From Calditrichia bacterium (GTDB lineage: Bacteria > Calditrichota > Calditrichia > RBG-13-44-9 > J075): a stretch of 64,000 nt of DNA. Numbering within the stretch: the first letter of the stretch is position 1; every line of letters begins with the position of its first letter. The DNA lies in the NCBI GenBank assembly GCA_028284905.1, contig JANQQU010000012.1:248001-312000 (forward strand), read 5' to 3'. Positions 1 to 7,915 of the stretch are shown in pieces. The position numbers and the translations under genes are program-made. A model generated the notes under the pieces. The model ran no database searches and was not told the origin of the DNA. It saw only the letters and a program-made list of their open reading frames with translations.

Positions 1-195
1 ACGATGGGATTGAATATTGCCGGGGTCGATTTGCTGCGCTCTAATCATGGACCGGTAGTAATGGAAGTTAATTCTTCCCCCGGGTTAGAGGGAATCGAGG
101 AAAGCACCGGCGTTGATGTTGCCGCTAAAATTATTGAGTTTATTGAAAAAAATGCCCACAATAAAAATAAAATTAAAGATCGCATCAAAGGATAA
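1..195 (+). CDS. rimK: RimK-type ATP-grasp ligase, C-terminal end (partial)
   Basis: This is the last 64 codons of a gene that starts before the window. The segment reads [20 protein letters not shown] followed by [11 protein letters not shown], the C-terminal ATP-grasp signature of the RimK family, including the Mg-binding E-x-N pair (MEVNSS). RimK proteins use ATP to add glutamate to the C-terminus of ribosomal protein S6 or to make poly-glutamate chains. The lysine-rich end ([11 protein letters not shown]) is a typical free tail. The gene lies 5 nt upstream of the next gene, an AstE/AspA-type deacylase, so the two are probably co-transcribed. The exact substrate cannot be judged from this fragment. 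Confidence 0.85.
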   Translation, partial: TMGLNIAGVDLLRSNHGPVVMEVNSSPGLEGIEESTGVDVAAKIIEFIEKNAHNKNKIKDRIKG

Positions 196-200
196 TCCCT

Positions 201-1148
201 ATGCCGGAGATCATTGAAATCTATAACAAGAAAATTGGTTTGGGGGAAAATGCGGTTGTTAAACTCAATATCGCCAGACTCCCAACCCATACCTTGATAG
301 ATTTACCTGTGTATATTTATCGCGCCCCCCAGGATGGACCGGTGCTATTGTTGACGGCATGCTTGCATGGTGATGAAATCAACGGCCTGGAGATTATTCG
401 ACGAATGATGATAGACAGCTCTCTAAAGCTGTTAAAGGGAACTATTATTGCGCTGCCGATTGTTAATGTGTTTGGTTTTATTCATTTGACCCGGGATTTG
501 CCAGACGGAAAGGATTTAAATCGGAGTTTTCCGGGCAGGAAAGATGGGGGTTCCCTGGCGAGCCGTGTTGCCTATGTGATGATGAATGAAATAATTCCCC
601 ATATCGACTACGGTATCGATTTCCATACCGGTGGCGCCAGCCGGACCAACTATCCGCAGATTCGCTGCGTTGCCGATGATCCGAAAAATATGGAACTTGC
701 CCGGGCATTTGCCCCATCTTTTATTATTAATGCCAAGCTCATCGCGAAATCTTTTCGTAGAGCTGCTTATGAATCCGGTAAATACATTATTGTTTATGAA
801 GGCGGTGAATCTTTGCGTTTCGACGACCTGGTAATACGGGAAGGTATTGAAGGCACGCAGCGCTTAATGCATTGGTTGGGTATGATCAATAGTAGTTCTG
901 TTGCTGAAAGTTCTGTGTATATTAAAAGCTCGTCCTGGCTCCGCGCCCGCCGGTCGGGAATTTTCCGATCGCATATTAATTATGGCGATCAGGTAAAAAA
1001 GAATGAAATTATTGGCAGTATTACCGATCCTTATGGTGAAAGTGAATTCTTTATTAAATCACCGGTGACCGGTTATATAATTGGGCTAAATAATTTGCCG
1101 GTTGTCAATCGCGGAGATGCCCTCTTTCACATTGGCGTAGCAGAATGA
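201..1148 (+). CDS. succinylglutamate desuccinylase/aspartoacylase family zinc hydrolase
   Basis: A 315-residue cytoplasmic protein of the AstE/AspA family, which is related to M14 zinc carboxypeptidases and cleaves N-acyl amino acids or similar amides. Zinc ligands are visible as H56-x-x-E59 (CLHGDEINGLE) and H142 (DFHTGG). The substrate-binding segment DLNRSFPG lies near residues 105-112, and E200 (VYEGGE) is in the position of the general base. The C-terminal third looks like the beta-barrel or lipoyl-like domain of the family (FIKSPVTGYIIG, GDALFHIG). No signal peptide is seen. RimK and this family are often neighbours in bacteria, so it may remove or trim what RimK adds. That role is inference, and the true substrate is unknown. 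Confidence 0.85.
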   Translation: MPEIIEIYNKKIGLGENAVVKLNIARLPTHTLIDLPVYIYRAPQDGPVLLLTACLHGDEINGLEIIRRMMIDSSLKLLKGTIIALPIVNVFGFIHLTRDLPDGKDLNRSFPGRKDGGSLASRVAYVMMNEIIPHIDYGIDFHTGGASRTNYPQIRCVADDPKNMELARAFAPSFIINAKLIAKSFRRAAYESGKYIIVYEGGESLRFDDLVIREGIEGTQRLMHWLGMINSSSVAESSVYIKSSSWLRARRSGIFRSHINYGDQVKKNEIIGSITDPYGESEFFIKSPVTGYIIGLNNLPVVNRGDALFHIGVAE

Positions 1149-1168
1149 GCACCTTTGCTACCCGACAT

Positions 1169-1193
1169 TTTGCTCTGAAATAAACCGAGCAAA
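1169..1193. terminator. weak hairpin between convergent genes
   Basis: TTTGCTC (1169-1175) pairs perfectly with GAGCAAA (1187-1193) across an 11-nt loop. It fills the space between the stop of the deacylase gene and the stop of the convergent ABC transporter gene, with A/T-rich flanks on both sides. A bidirectional terminator is likely, but the stem is short. Confidence 0.35.
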
Positions 1194-2954
1194 TTAAATT
1201 CTCGCCTGGTAAGTATAGAGGCGATGATATCTGCCTTCCCGGGCAATCAGTTCATCATGAGTGCCACGCTCGACGATTTCTCCTTCTTCGATGACGAGAA
1301 TCTGATGGGCTTTGCGAATAGTGCTTAAGCGGTGCGCAATAACGAAAGTAGTGCGGCCTTTCATTAGTTCTGCGAGACTTTTTTGAATATAAGCTTCACT
1401 TTCCGTGTCCAGGTTTGAGGTTGCTTCATCAAGAATAAGGATGGAAGGATTGGCTAACAAAGCACGGGCGATGGCGATTCGCTGTCTTTGTCCTCCGGAA
1501 AGCTTAACACCTCTTTCCCCAATCAGGGTTTCCAAACCTTCTTCGAAGCGATCGGTGAACTCGTTGACATAGGCAGCAGCAACGGCTTCCTGTAGTTCTG
1601 CTTCACTCGCATCGGGCCGGGCAAAAAGAATATTCTCGCGAATCGTCCCTTCGAAGAGAAAATCATCCTGTAAAACCACGCCAAGGCGGGAGCGGTAGCT
1701 GTTCAAATCGACCGTAGAAAGGTCGATGTCGTCGACGGTAATTTTACCATCTCCGGGGGTAAGAAAAGTAGCGGCTAGTCCTGCAATCGTAGTCTTTCCA
1801 GAACCGGAGCTACCGACCAGGGCGGTAACGCTACCGGCCGGGGCATCAAAAGTAATGTTGCGTAAAACGTTCTTGTCCGCCTCGTAGGCAAACGAAACAT
1901 CATTGAAGGATACGTTGCCGGTAATTTTGCTTAGCTCCCTGCTGCGCTTGGCATCATCCCGTTCGCGGGGAATATTTAGCAGTTCTTCCATGCGGTCCAG
2001 TCCGGCAAAGGCATCGGTTATCTGGCTGCCGATATTGCCCATTTGCACGATCGGTGCGATCATAAAACCGAGGTAAAGGGTAAACGCGAAAAAATCACCG
2101 ACGGTCATCTTGCTATTCATAATCATTGCGCCGCCGATGCCCATTATACCCAAGCTGGCCAGACCGAGCAACAGTGTAGAGATACTGGTGACCAGACTGG
2201 TCGTGGTCAGGGATTTACGCACATTCTGAAAGAGGCGATCCACGCCCCCTTTAAAAACATTGATTTCCTGCGGCTCGGCATTAAATCCCTTGATTACCCG
2301 AATACCATTTAAGGATTCGGTCAAACGACCGGTGACATCAGCATTGATTTCCCCCCGTTTCCGGAAAAGCGGGCGAATAAAGCCAAATGCCCGCATGGCA
2401 ACCACGCCGAAGACAATCATTGGCAGAATCGCATAAATCGTCATTAAGGCGTTGATTTGTAAGAGCAGGATTAACGAAGCGATTGAAGTGAGTATGCCGC
2501 CGAACATTTGTACCAGCCCGGTACCGACGAGATTACGAACGCCTTCAACATCGGTCATGATCCGGGAAACCAACACGCCGGTCTTGGTGTTGTCAAAATA
2601 GCTGACCGGCAGATGGATGACGTGCTGCTGCACTTTGGAGCGAAGTTGGGAAATAAGATGCTGGCCTTCGACGCTGAGCAGGCGGGTCAGAAAATAGGAG
2701 GTTACAGACTGAACCAGAATCGCCGCACCAACGACGCCAACGAGCAGGTAGAGTAAATCCAAATCTGAGTTTGGGATGATGTCATCTATTAGCACTTTGC
2801 TGGAGCCGGGGAGTACCAGTCCGGAAAGGCGGTTTAAAACGATTAAAACCAGGCCAAGCAGCAGTAGCTTTTTGCGGGGCCAGATGATATTGCGAAAGGC
2901 GTAGCGTACTGTTTCCAGAGATTGTTTCTTCTGAGGGGCGTTTTCTGTCTTCAT
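1194..2954 (-). CDS. ABC exporter, fused permease and ATPase (MsbA-like half-transporter)
   Basis: A 586-residue type-I ABC exporter subunit acting as a homo- or heterodimer in the inner membrane. Residues 1-320 hold the six-helix transmembrane domain, with the coupling segment near 110-140. Residues 340-586 are the nucleotide-binding domain: Walker A GSSGSGKTT at 381-389, Q-loop near 429, signature LSGGQ at 485-489, Walker B ILILDE at 505-510, D-loop SNLD, and switch histidine in AHRLST at 541. Length and order match MsbA and other lipid or drug exporters, but the substrate cannot be read from sequence. The start ATG follows an AAAGAAGAAA stretch. It stands alone on the minus strand and is not in the LPS operon at 51-58 kb, so it should not be called msbA without further evidence. 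Confidence 0.9.
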   Translation of the reverse strand: MKTENAPQKKQSLETVRYAFRNIIWPRKKLLLLGLVLIVLNRLSGLVLPGSSKVLIDDIIPNSDLDLLYLLVGVVGAAILVQSVTSYFLTRLLSVEGQHLISQLRSKVQQHVIHLPVSYFDNTKTGVLVSRIMTDVEGVRNLVGTGLVQMFGGILTSIASLILLLQINALMTIYAILPMIVFGVVAMRAFGFIRPLFRKRGEINADVTGRLTESLNGIRVIKGFNAEPQEINVFKGGVDRLFQNVRKSLTTTSLVTSISTLLLGLASLGIMGIGGAMIMNSKMTVGDFFAFTLYLGFMIAPIVQMGNIGSQITDAFAGLDRMEELLNIPRERDDAKRSRELSKITGNVSFNDVSFAYEADKNVLRNITFDAPAGSVTALVGSSGSGKTTIAGLAATFLTPGDGKITVDDIDLSTVDLNSYRSRLGVVLQDDFLFEGTIRENILFARPDASEAELQEAVAAAYVNEFTDRFEEGLETLIGERGVKLSGGQRQRIAIARALLANPSILILDEATSNLDTESEAYIQKSLAELMKGRTTFVIAHRLSTIRKAHQILVIEEGEIVERGTHDELIAREGRYHRLYTYQARI

Positions 2955-3445
2955 AAGATTTTCTTCTTTGAATTTGCGAGATTAGCTTTCGGATTTAAGG
3001 CAAAATAGCTGCCTGCCCGCTCAAATTAACCGATTGTGAACCCGGTCATGATTTTGGGCAAAGCGAGACAATATACTTAGGCTGCATCATATCTTCAATA
3101 AGAATTGATGCCTGATCTTAATTAAGGTTTCAGGAAATGATGGATTCAGAAAAATATGCGGCAAACAGTTAAGGTGATTGACGCCCTGTTTTAAAGTTTT
3201 TCCGGAAAAGATCGATAATTAGAAGCATCTTTTTCATAACTATTTAAGAAGGCTGTAAACTGTTTGTAGATAATGTTTTATATATTTCGTAAGAGTTGGA
3301 CTTTGGGAGGCCCACTCCGAAACCACACCACACTGGTCTTTATCTATTAATACTGTTGTTTTAACACATCGGAAGGAGAACAACTGGCATTCCGGCCAGG
3401 TTCTGCTATCCGGTAAATAATGTTAAGATTTTGGAGAATTGAACG
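2955..3445. other. 491-nt divergent intergenic region
   Basis: This AT-rich spacer separates the minus-strand ABC transporter from the plus-strand secreted beta-helix protein and must hold both promoters. I see no tRNA or credible small gene. The clearest structure is a small hairpin, AACTGGC (3382-3388) with GCCAGGTT (3395-3402), one base bulged, in the leader about 45 nt upstream of the start at 3446. A GGAAGGAG sequence at 3371-3378 looks like a ribosome-binding site but has no convincing reading frame behind it. No promoter boxes are clear enough to call. Confidence 0.5.
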
Positions 3446-5788
3446 ATGCAGTTACATCGAGGCAATCGTATCGTACTCTTGTACTTATTGATTATTTGGG
3501 GAAGCTGGCAATCCATAGTTTCTCAAACAACTTATAGCTGGAATGCCTCCGGCGACAAACAATTTGGCACTGCAGCAAATTGGACACCGAACGGCGTTCC
3601 CGGCAGTGGCGATAATATCATTATTAGCAGTGATACGCTGTTTATGAGTAGCAGTCGCACCGTTCACGATGTCACCCTGAACGGCGGCATTATTTCCGGT
3701 AGCACCACACTGACGGTTGATGGCAGCATGACCTGGAGCAGCGGAGAGATGATCGGCAGCGGCACGACTGAGATTAGTAACGGCGCCAGCTTATCGATCA
3801 ACAACAGCAATAATGTTCATCTTTACGAGCGAACGCTGGAAAATTATGGCACCATTACCTGGAGTGGTGATGGTGAAATTCGTTTGCATGATAATGCCTT
3901 TATTTATAATCGAGGCTCCGGTCTGTTTGATATCCAAACTGATGGCCGGTTGGATTATGTGCTGGCGGATAATGGCGGCCGGTTTACCAACCGCGGCACA
4001 TTGACAAAGTCTAGCGGCAGCGGCAGAATGGAAATCGATCCGGTTTTTTTGAACGAAGGGGGAACGATTAATGCCAACAGCGGCACCTTGCGTTTTGAAC
4101 GTGGCGCCACCGACAGCAGCGATGGCAGCTGGAATACTGCCTCGGGTGCGGTGCTGGAGATTGCCGAGCGCGAGTTCTTTCTCGATGGGGTCACCTTTGG
4201 CGGCAATGGGACGGTGGAAATCGTCGATCGGGCGACTGTAAATGTCCTTTCAAGCGGGGTTACTGTTGCTAGCACCGCTACTTTTGTCTTCGATACAGAT
4301 CACCAGGGAAGCAACGGCTACATTCAGGGAAGTGGTGCGATAACGGTCAATGGTACTTTCGATTGGCAGGAAGGCACCTTTACCGGCAGTGGTACAATAA
4401 CACTGAATGATACAACATATTTTAATACCGGTGGCACCAAGCAATTGGACGGCTGGACACTGAGTAATAATGGCATCGCTTTTATGCTGAGTTCGGTTCG
4501 TGTTTCCAACAATGGCGTGATAGAAAATCTCAATAGTGCTATCCTGGAAATGCAGAATGATGTGCAGTTTCAGCATTATGAGCCCAGTGGCGGTTCCTTC
4601 AGCAATGCCGGAATTTTTCGGAAAACCGCCGGTACGAATACTGCCCAAATCAGTGTGGATGCCAGCAATACAGGCACCATCGATATTCAAAGCGGCACTT
4701 TGCGATTCAGTCGGTCTTTATCCTGTGCCAGTACGTCTCTGGTTCAGGGAGATGGCACGCTGCGCGTCAGCGGCATTTCCTTGATGAACAATGGCGAAAT
4801 TGCCCCGGGCAGTTCAGCAGGCATCCTCGCTGTTACCGGAAATATTACCCAGACTTCTTCAGCCACACTGACTGTTGAAATTGGCGGATCTACGCCCGGA
4901 TTGACGTTCGATCGGCTGGATGTGAGCGGCACTGCCAATCTCGATGGTACTTTGGATGTCTCGCTGATAGGCGGCTTTGAACCACTTCTCGGGCAGGAGT
5001 ACGAAATCGTTACCGCAAATACATGCAACGACACATTTAGTACGGTAAATATTCCGCTGGTCGATGGCAGTCCAGCATTTGCTGTTTCCTATGAATCCGA
5101 TCGCGTTATTCTGACAGCGCTGACCGGTGGAGGCATTACCGCAAATGTAAAGGTTTGGCTGGAAGGTCCGTATGATAACAATGACATGAATACTTTCCTC
5201 TCATCGCTTGGCGAAGTTTCCCCGGGGCATCCCTACAGCGGCGCTCCCTGGAATTATGCCGGTAGCGATACTGTTGAAGTTATACCGGATGGTGCCGTCG
5301 ATTGGGTGCTGGTCTCGCTACGCAGTGATACCGATCCCGATAGCACCAGGGCAACCCGGGCGGCCTTCTTGATGAACGATGGGAGTATTGCCGATCTCAA
5401 CGGCCTAAGCCCACTATATTTTGAAATTCCCGCAGATGATTATTATGTGGTAATTTCTCATCGGAATCATCTTGACATTATGAGTGCGGCGACGATCTCT
5501 TTAAGTAATGGCAGTGCGCTTTATGACTTTACCAGCGGACAGGCGCAGGCGTACGGCAGCAGCCCGATGACAGCGGTCGGCGGGGGAAATTATGCGATGA
5601 TCGCCGGCGATGGTGATAGTAATGGAACAATTAATACTACCGACCGCGAATCTATCTGGCGATTGCAAAACGGTACCGAAGTGCAGTATGCCAAAATGGG
5701 GGATTATAATCTCGATGGTGGCGTCGATGTGCTCGATATAAATCTCATCTGGCGAAATAATAACGGAGCGGCCACTGAAGTTCCTTGA
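3446..5788 (+). CDS. secreted beta-helix-like protein with C-terminal dockerin-like module
   Basis: A 780-residue exported protein. Residues 1-26 form a signal peptide ending at VSQ. Then comes the W-N-x-x-G-(D)-x-x-W-x-x-x-x-N-W-x-P-N-G-V-P-G motif typical of repetitive right-handed beta-helix or autotransporter-repeat proteins. Residues 60-540 are Gly/Ser/Asn/Thr-rich short repeats (NNG, GSGTI, NGGTI) that fit a beta-solenoid. From about residue 565 comes a module common in secreted FCB proteins (ANVKVWLEGPYD, APWNYAGSDTVE, DWVLVSLR, YYVVISHRNHL). It ends in two Ca-binding dockerin-like loops, DGDSNGTINTTD and DYNLDGGVDVLD. A surface or extracellular matrix role is likely; no enzyme motif is seen. 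GGAG lies about 8 nt before the ATG. No T9SS-type tail is present after the dockerin-like repeats. Confidence 0.8.
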   Translation: MQLHRGNRIVLLYLLIIWGSWQSIVSQTTYSWNASGDKQFGTAANWTPNGVPGSGDNIIISSDTLFMSSSRTVHDVTLNGGIISGSTTLTVDGSMTWSSGEMIGSGTTEISNGASLSINNSNNVHLYERTLENYGTITWSGDGEIRLHDNAFIYNRGSGLFDIQTDGRLDYVLADNGGRFTNRGTLTKSSGSGRMEIDPVFLNEGGTINANSGTLRFERGATDSSDGSWNTASGAVLEIAEREFFLDGVTFGGNGTVEIVDRATVNVLSSGVTVASTATFVFDTDHQGSNGYIQGSGAITVNGTFDWQEGTFTGSGTITLNDTTYFNTGGTKQLDGWTLSNNGIAFMLSSVRVSNNGVIENLNSAILEMQNDVQFQHYEPSGGSFSNAGIFRKTAGTNTAQISVDASNTGTIDIQSGTLRFSRSLSCASTSLVQGDGTLRVSGISLMNNGEIAPGSSAGILAVTGNITQTSSATLTVEIGGSTPGLTFDRLDVSGTANLDGTLDVSLIGGFEPLLGQEYEIVTANTCNDTFSTVNIPLVDGSPAFAVSYESDRVILTALTGGGITANVKVWLEGPYDNNDMNTFLSSLGEVSPGHPYSGAPWNYAGSDTVEVIPDGAVDWVLVSLRSDTDPDSTRATRAAFLMNDGSIADLNGLSPLYFEIPADDYYVVISHRNHLDIMSAATISLSNGSALYDFTSGQAQAYGSSPMTAVGGGNYAMIAGDGDSNGTINTTDRESIWRLQNGTEVQYAKMGDYNLDGGVDVLDINLIWRNNNGAATEVP

Positions 5789-5823
5789 TTGAAATCTCAT
5801 CACAGCTGATATTTTATTGATAC

Positions 5824-5848
5824 CCCCAATTTGAAAACCGAGTTGGGG
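5824..5848 (+). terminator. hairpin downstream of the dockerin-like protein gene
   Basis: CCCCAATTTG (5824-5833) pairs with CGAGTTGGGG (5839-5848), ten pairs including two G-T wobbles, around a five-base loop. It lies 36 nt after the stop codon and is followed by a loose T-rich run. A moderate rho-independent terminator. Confidence 0.45.
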
Positions 5849-6022
5849 TTTGCTGTTTATCTGCAGTTAAGTCTTCGGAAAAAATATTCAATTAGAACTT
5901 GACATTTGGATCGATTTATAATGAATTGATTGGTTGAAAGTGAAATGGGAATTCAGGAAATATAGGCAGTTGATTTGCCTGAATACTCAATATAATCTTC
6001 AATACAAGAGATAGGAAGAATT

Positions 6023-6685
6023 ATGACCCAGGTAGAAAGCTTTGTATTCAGCCCTTTCGCTGAAAATACCTATGTGCTTCACGACGAAACCAAAGAGTGC
6101 GTCGTTATCGATCCGGGATGTTATGCGCCGGAGGAAGAAAAAGAATTAGTCAAACTAATTGAGGCGTTAAACCTGAAGCCAGTAAAATTGCTCAATACCC
6201 ATTGCCATATCGATCATGTTTTCGGGAATAAGTTTGTCGCAGAGAAATACGACTTAACGCTGGAGACACACAAAGGGGAAATACCGGTTCTGGAAGCATT
6301 ACCGCAGTATAGCCAGTTATTTGGGGTTGAATCCGCACCTTCTCCTTCGCCCGGTGTTTTGCTTGATGAAGGGGATGTCGTTCGTTTTGGCAATACAGAA
6401 CTGGAAGTGTTGTTTACCCCGGGACATTCGCCGGCGAGTATCAGTTTCTATAATCGCCGGGATGGATTTATCATTGCCGGGGATGTCTTATTTAAAGGGA
6501 GTATCGGTCGTACAGATTTGCCTGGTGGAGATTTAAATGTCCTGATGGCCAGCATCACGGAAAAACTGTATACGCTTGATGACAAGGTGATCGTTTACAA
6601 CGGCCATGGACCGGAAACAACGATTGGCGAAGAAAAGGCGACGAATCCCTTCGTACGCGCTTATATTGAAGGACAGCGTTGGTAG
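6023..6685 (+). CDS. metallo-beta-lactamase fold hydrolase, glyoxalase II-like
   Basis: A 220-residue cytoplasmic hydrolase with the di-metal motif H60-x-H62-x-D64-H65 (NTHCHIDHVFG). Further metal ligands lie in TPGHSP, the bridging aspartate in IAGDVLF, and the final histidine in YNGHGP. Length and spacing (short, single domain, ending soon after the last histidine) match the MBL-fold group annotated as glyoxalase II-like or hydroxyacylglutathione hydrolase-like. The long glutathione-binding helical domain of true GloB is missing. A thioester hydrolase of unknown substrate is the safest reading. GGAAG lies about 6 nt before the ATG. It is probably monocistronic and is closed by the strong hairpin at 6694-6743. 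Confidence 0.85.
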   Translation: MTQVESFVFSPFAENTYVLHDETKECVVIDPGCYAPEEEKELVKLIEALNLKPVKLLNTHCHIDHVFGNKFVAEKYDLTLETHKGEIPVLEALPQYSQLFGVESAPSPSPGVLLDEGDVVRFGNTELEVLFTPGHSPASISFYNRRDGFIIAGDVLFKGSIGRTDLPGGDLNVLMASITEKLYTLDDKVIVYNGHGPETTIGEEKATNPFVRAYIEGQRW

Positions 6686-6693
6686 GGAAATAT

Positions 6694-6743
6694 GCAAATA
6701 TACAAATGGGCAAATATGCAGTTTTGCCCATTTGTATATTTGC
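6694..6743. terminator. perfect 21-bp inverted repeat between convergent genes
   Basis: The 21 bases 6694-6714 and 6723-6743 are exact reverse complements around an 8-nt loop. The element sits between the stop of the MBL hydrolase (6685) and the stop of the convergent cyclase lipoprotein (6748). In RNA from either strand it forms a long AU-rich stem with a GGGC/GCCC core, fitting a bidirectional terminator. It also contains internal direct repeats of TTTGCCCATTT, which a plain terminator does not need, so it could be a copy of a dispersed palindromic repeat. Confidence 0.75.
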
Positions 6744-6747
6744 CCAT

Positions 6748-7542
6748 TTATGGCAAAAACGCCACGATTCGCAATGGCCCACCGCTACCGTCCTTTATCT
6801 TCATTGGTAAGGCAATAATAAACGCGCCGGTTTCCGGTAGTTTCTCGAGGTTGGCGACGTTCTCAAACCCTGGAATATTTTCCTTGAATAAAATTTGATG
6901 ACTTTCGAAAAGTGTTGATTGCCCGTAATCAATGCTCGGGGTATCCAACCCAAGCGCTTTAATCTTCCTGTTTTCCACCAGCCAGGTTGCTGCGTCTGGT
7001 GCCAGTCCGGGAAAGTGAAGCTTGGCGACTGCTGCGGGACCCAACTCTGCCGTCCCCATATACGTTTCCCGATCCGGCCAGAATTTACCGCTGCCGGTCC
7101 GCAATAAAACAATGCTGCCGTCGGGAAGCTTGCCATGTGTCTTTTCCCAGGCCTGGAAATCTGCAGCCGAAACCTGATAGTCCCGATCATCCAATGCCTT
7201 GTCGGAAACATCAATGACTGCTGCTGGTCCGACCAATTGCGATATGCTCAGCTGGTCAATGGTTTTCTTTCCCTCTGCAAAATGGATTGGCGCATCCAGA
7301 TGAGTACCGCCATGCTCAGCTGCACAATATTGATAGGCGGTATAGTAAAAGCCGCTATCGGTAAATCCGGCAAAAACTGTATCAAATTTAAAAGTTTCCG
7401 CGGTTGGCCAATAAATGGTTTCATCGGAAAAATCGTAACTCAGGTCGATCCACTGCCCGTTCTGCAACACTTGATCTATAGGCGTTTCCTGCGTAGTGCA
7501 GGCAAGCATAAAGAAAAGCAACAGTACTAGTAGATGTTTCAT
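6748..7542 (-). CDS. cyclase/arylformamidase-family lipoprotein (KynB-like fold)
   Basis: A 264-residue exported protein of the cyclase family (Pfam Cyclase), whose best-known member is kynurenine formamidase. The metal-binding signature HGGTHLDAPIHF starts at H77 and includes H81 and D83. WIDLSYDFSDETIYWP at residues 31-46 is the family N-terminal motif (usually DLS.....P..P). The first 14 residues are hydrophobic and end at Cys15 (FMLAC), a plausible lipobox, so it is probably membrane-anchored in the periplasm. The family is usually cytoplasmic, so the lipid anchor is unusual. GGAGG lies 9 nt before the ATG. The substrate is unknown; no kynurenine-pathway gene is nearby. Confidence 0.8.
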   Translation of the reverse strand: MKHLLVLLLFFMLACTTQETPIDQVLQNGQWIDLSYDFSDETIYWPTAETFKFDTVFAGFTDSGFYYTAYQYCAAEHGGTHLDAPIHFAEGKKTIDQLSISQLVGPAAVIDVSDKALDDRDYQVSAADFQAWEKTHGKLPDGSIVLLRTGSGKFWPDRETYMGTAELGPAAVAKLHFPGLAPDAATWLVENRKIKALGLDTPSIDYGQSTLFESHQILFKENIPGFENVANLEKLPETGAFIIALPMKIKDGSGGPLRIVAFLP

Positions 7543-7915
7543 TAATCGATACCTCCGGTTTCGATGGTAATGGATGGCTACTAAACCTTACAGTGTATCA
7601 ATATATCCTGAAAAAGTAAATAGCAGCTGCTGAAAAACTTCGGAATTTAAAGTCAAATGTTAAATAACCGGTAAGCACTAAACTACAGCAAATTTTAGAA
7701 TAGCTATTGCTTTAATGAAAAATCAATATTAATTACTGCTGGGTAGACTAAAACTGTATGAAAGAAAAAACGCCACACCTTAACCGCCCGAATATTCGGT
7801 TCGCAGGTTAGCCTCTTAGTTTTCATTTATCAATAATTTATATCGGCCAAAAGACTGAATTGGAAAAATTTGGTAAGGTAACTTTTTTTCATTGGAGAAT
7901 TTCAGGAGTACGGAT
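7543..7915. other. 373-nt divergent intergenic region
   Basis: This region separates the minus-strand cyclase lipoprotein from the plus-strand carbamate kinase. I find no gene. It holds a palindromic element at 7781-7810: TAACC and GGTTA flank a perfect 12-bp palindrome CCGAATATTCGG (7788-7799). That lies about 105 nt before the carbamate kinase start and could be an operator or leader hairpin. A second short palindrome, AGCAGCTGCT, lies near 7622. No sigma-70 pair is clear. Confidence 0.4.

Noticed and set aside
3371-3416. Leader peptide starting at CTG 3384 after GGAAGGAG
   Set aside because: It would be 10 residues from a rare start codon; the pattern can arise by chance.
5899-5922. TTGACA and TATAAT before the MBL hydrolase
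   Set aside because: Both boxes are perfect, but the spacer is 12 nt, too short for a sigma-70 promoter; no other pairing is convincing.
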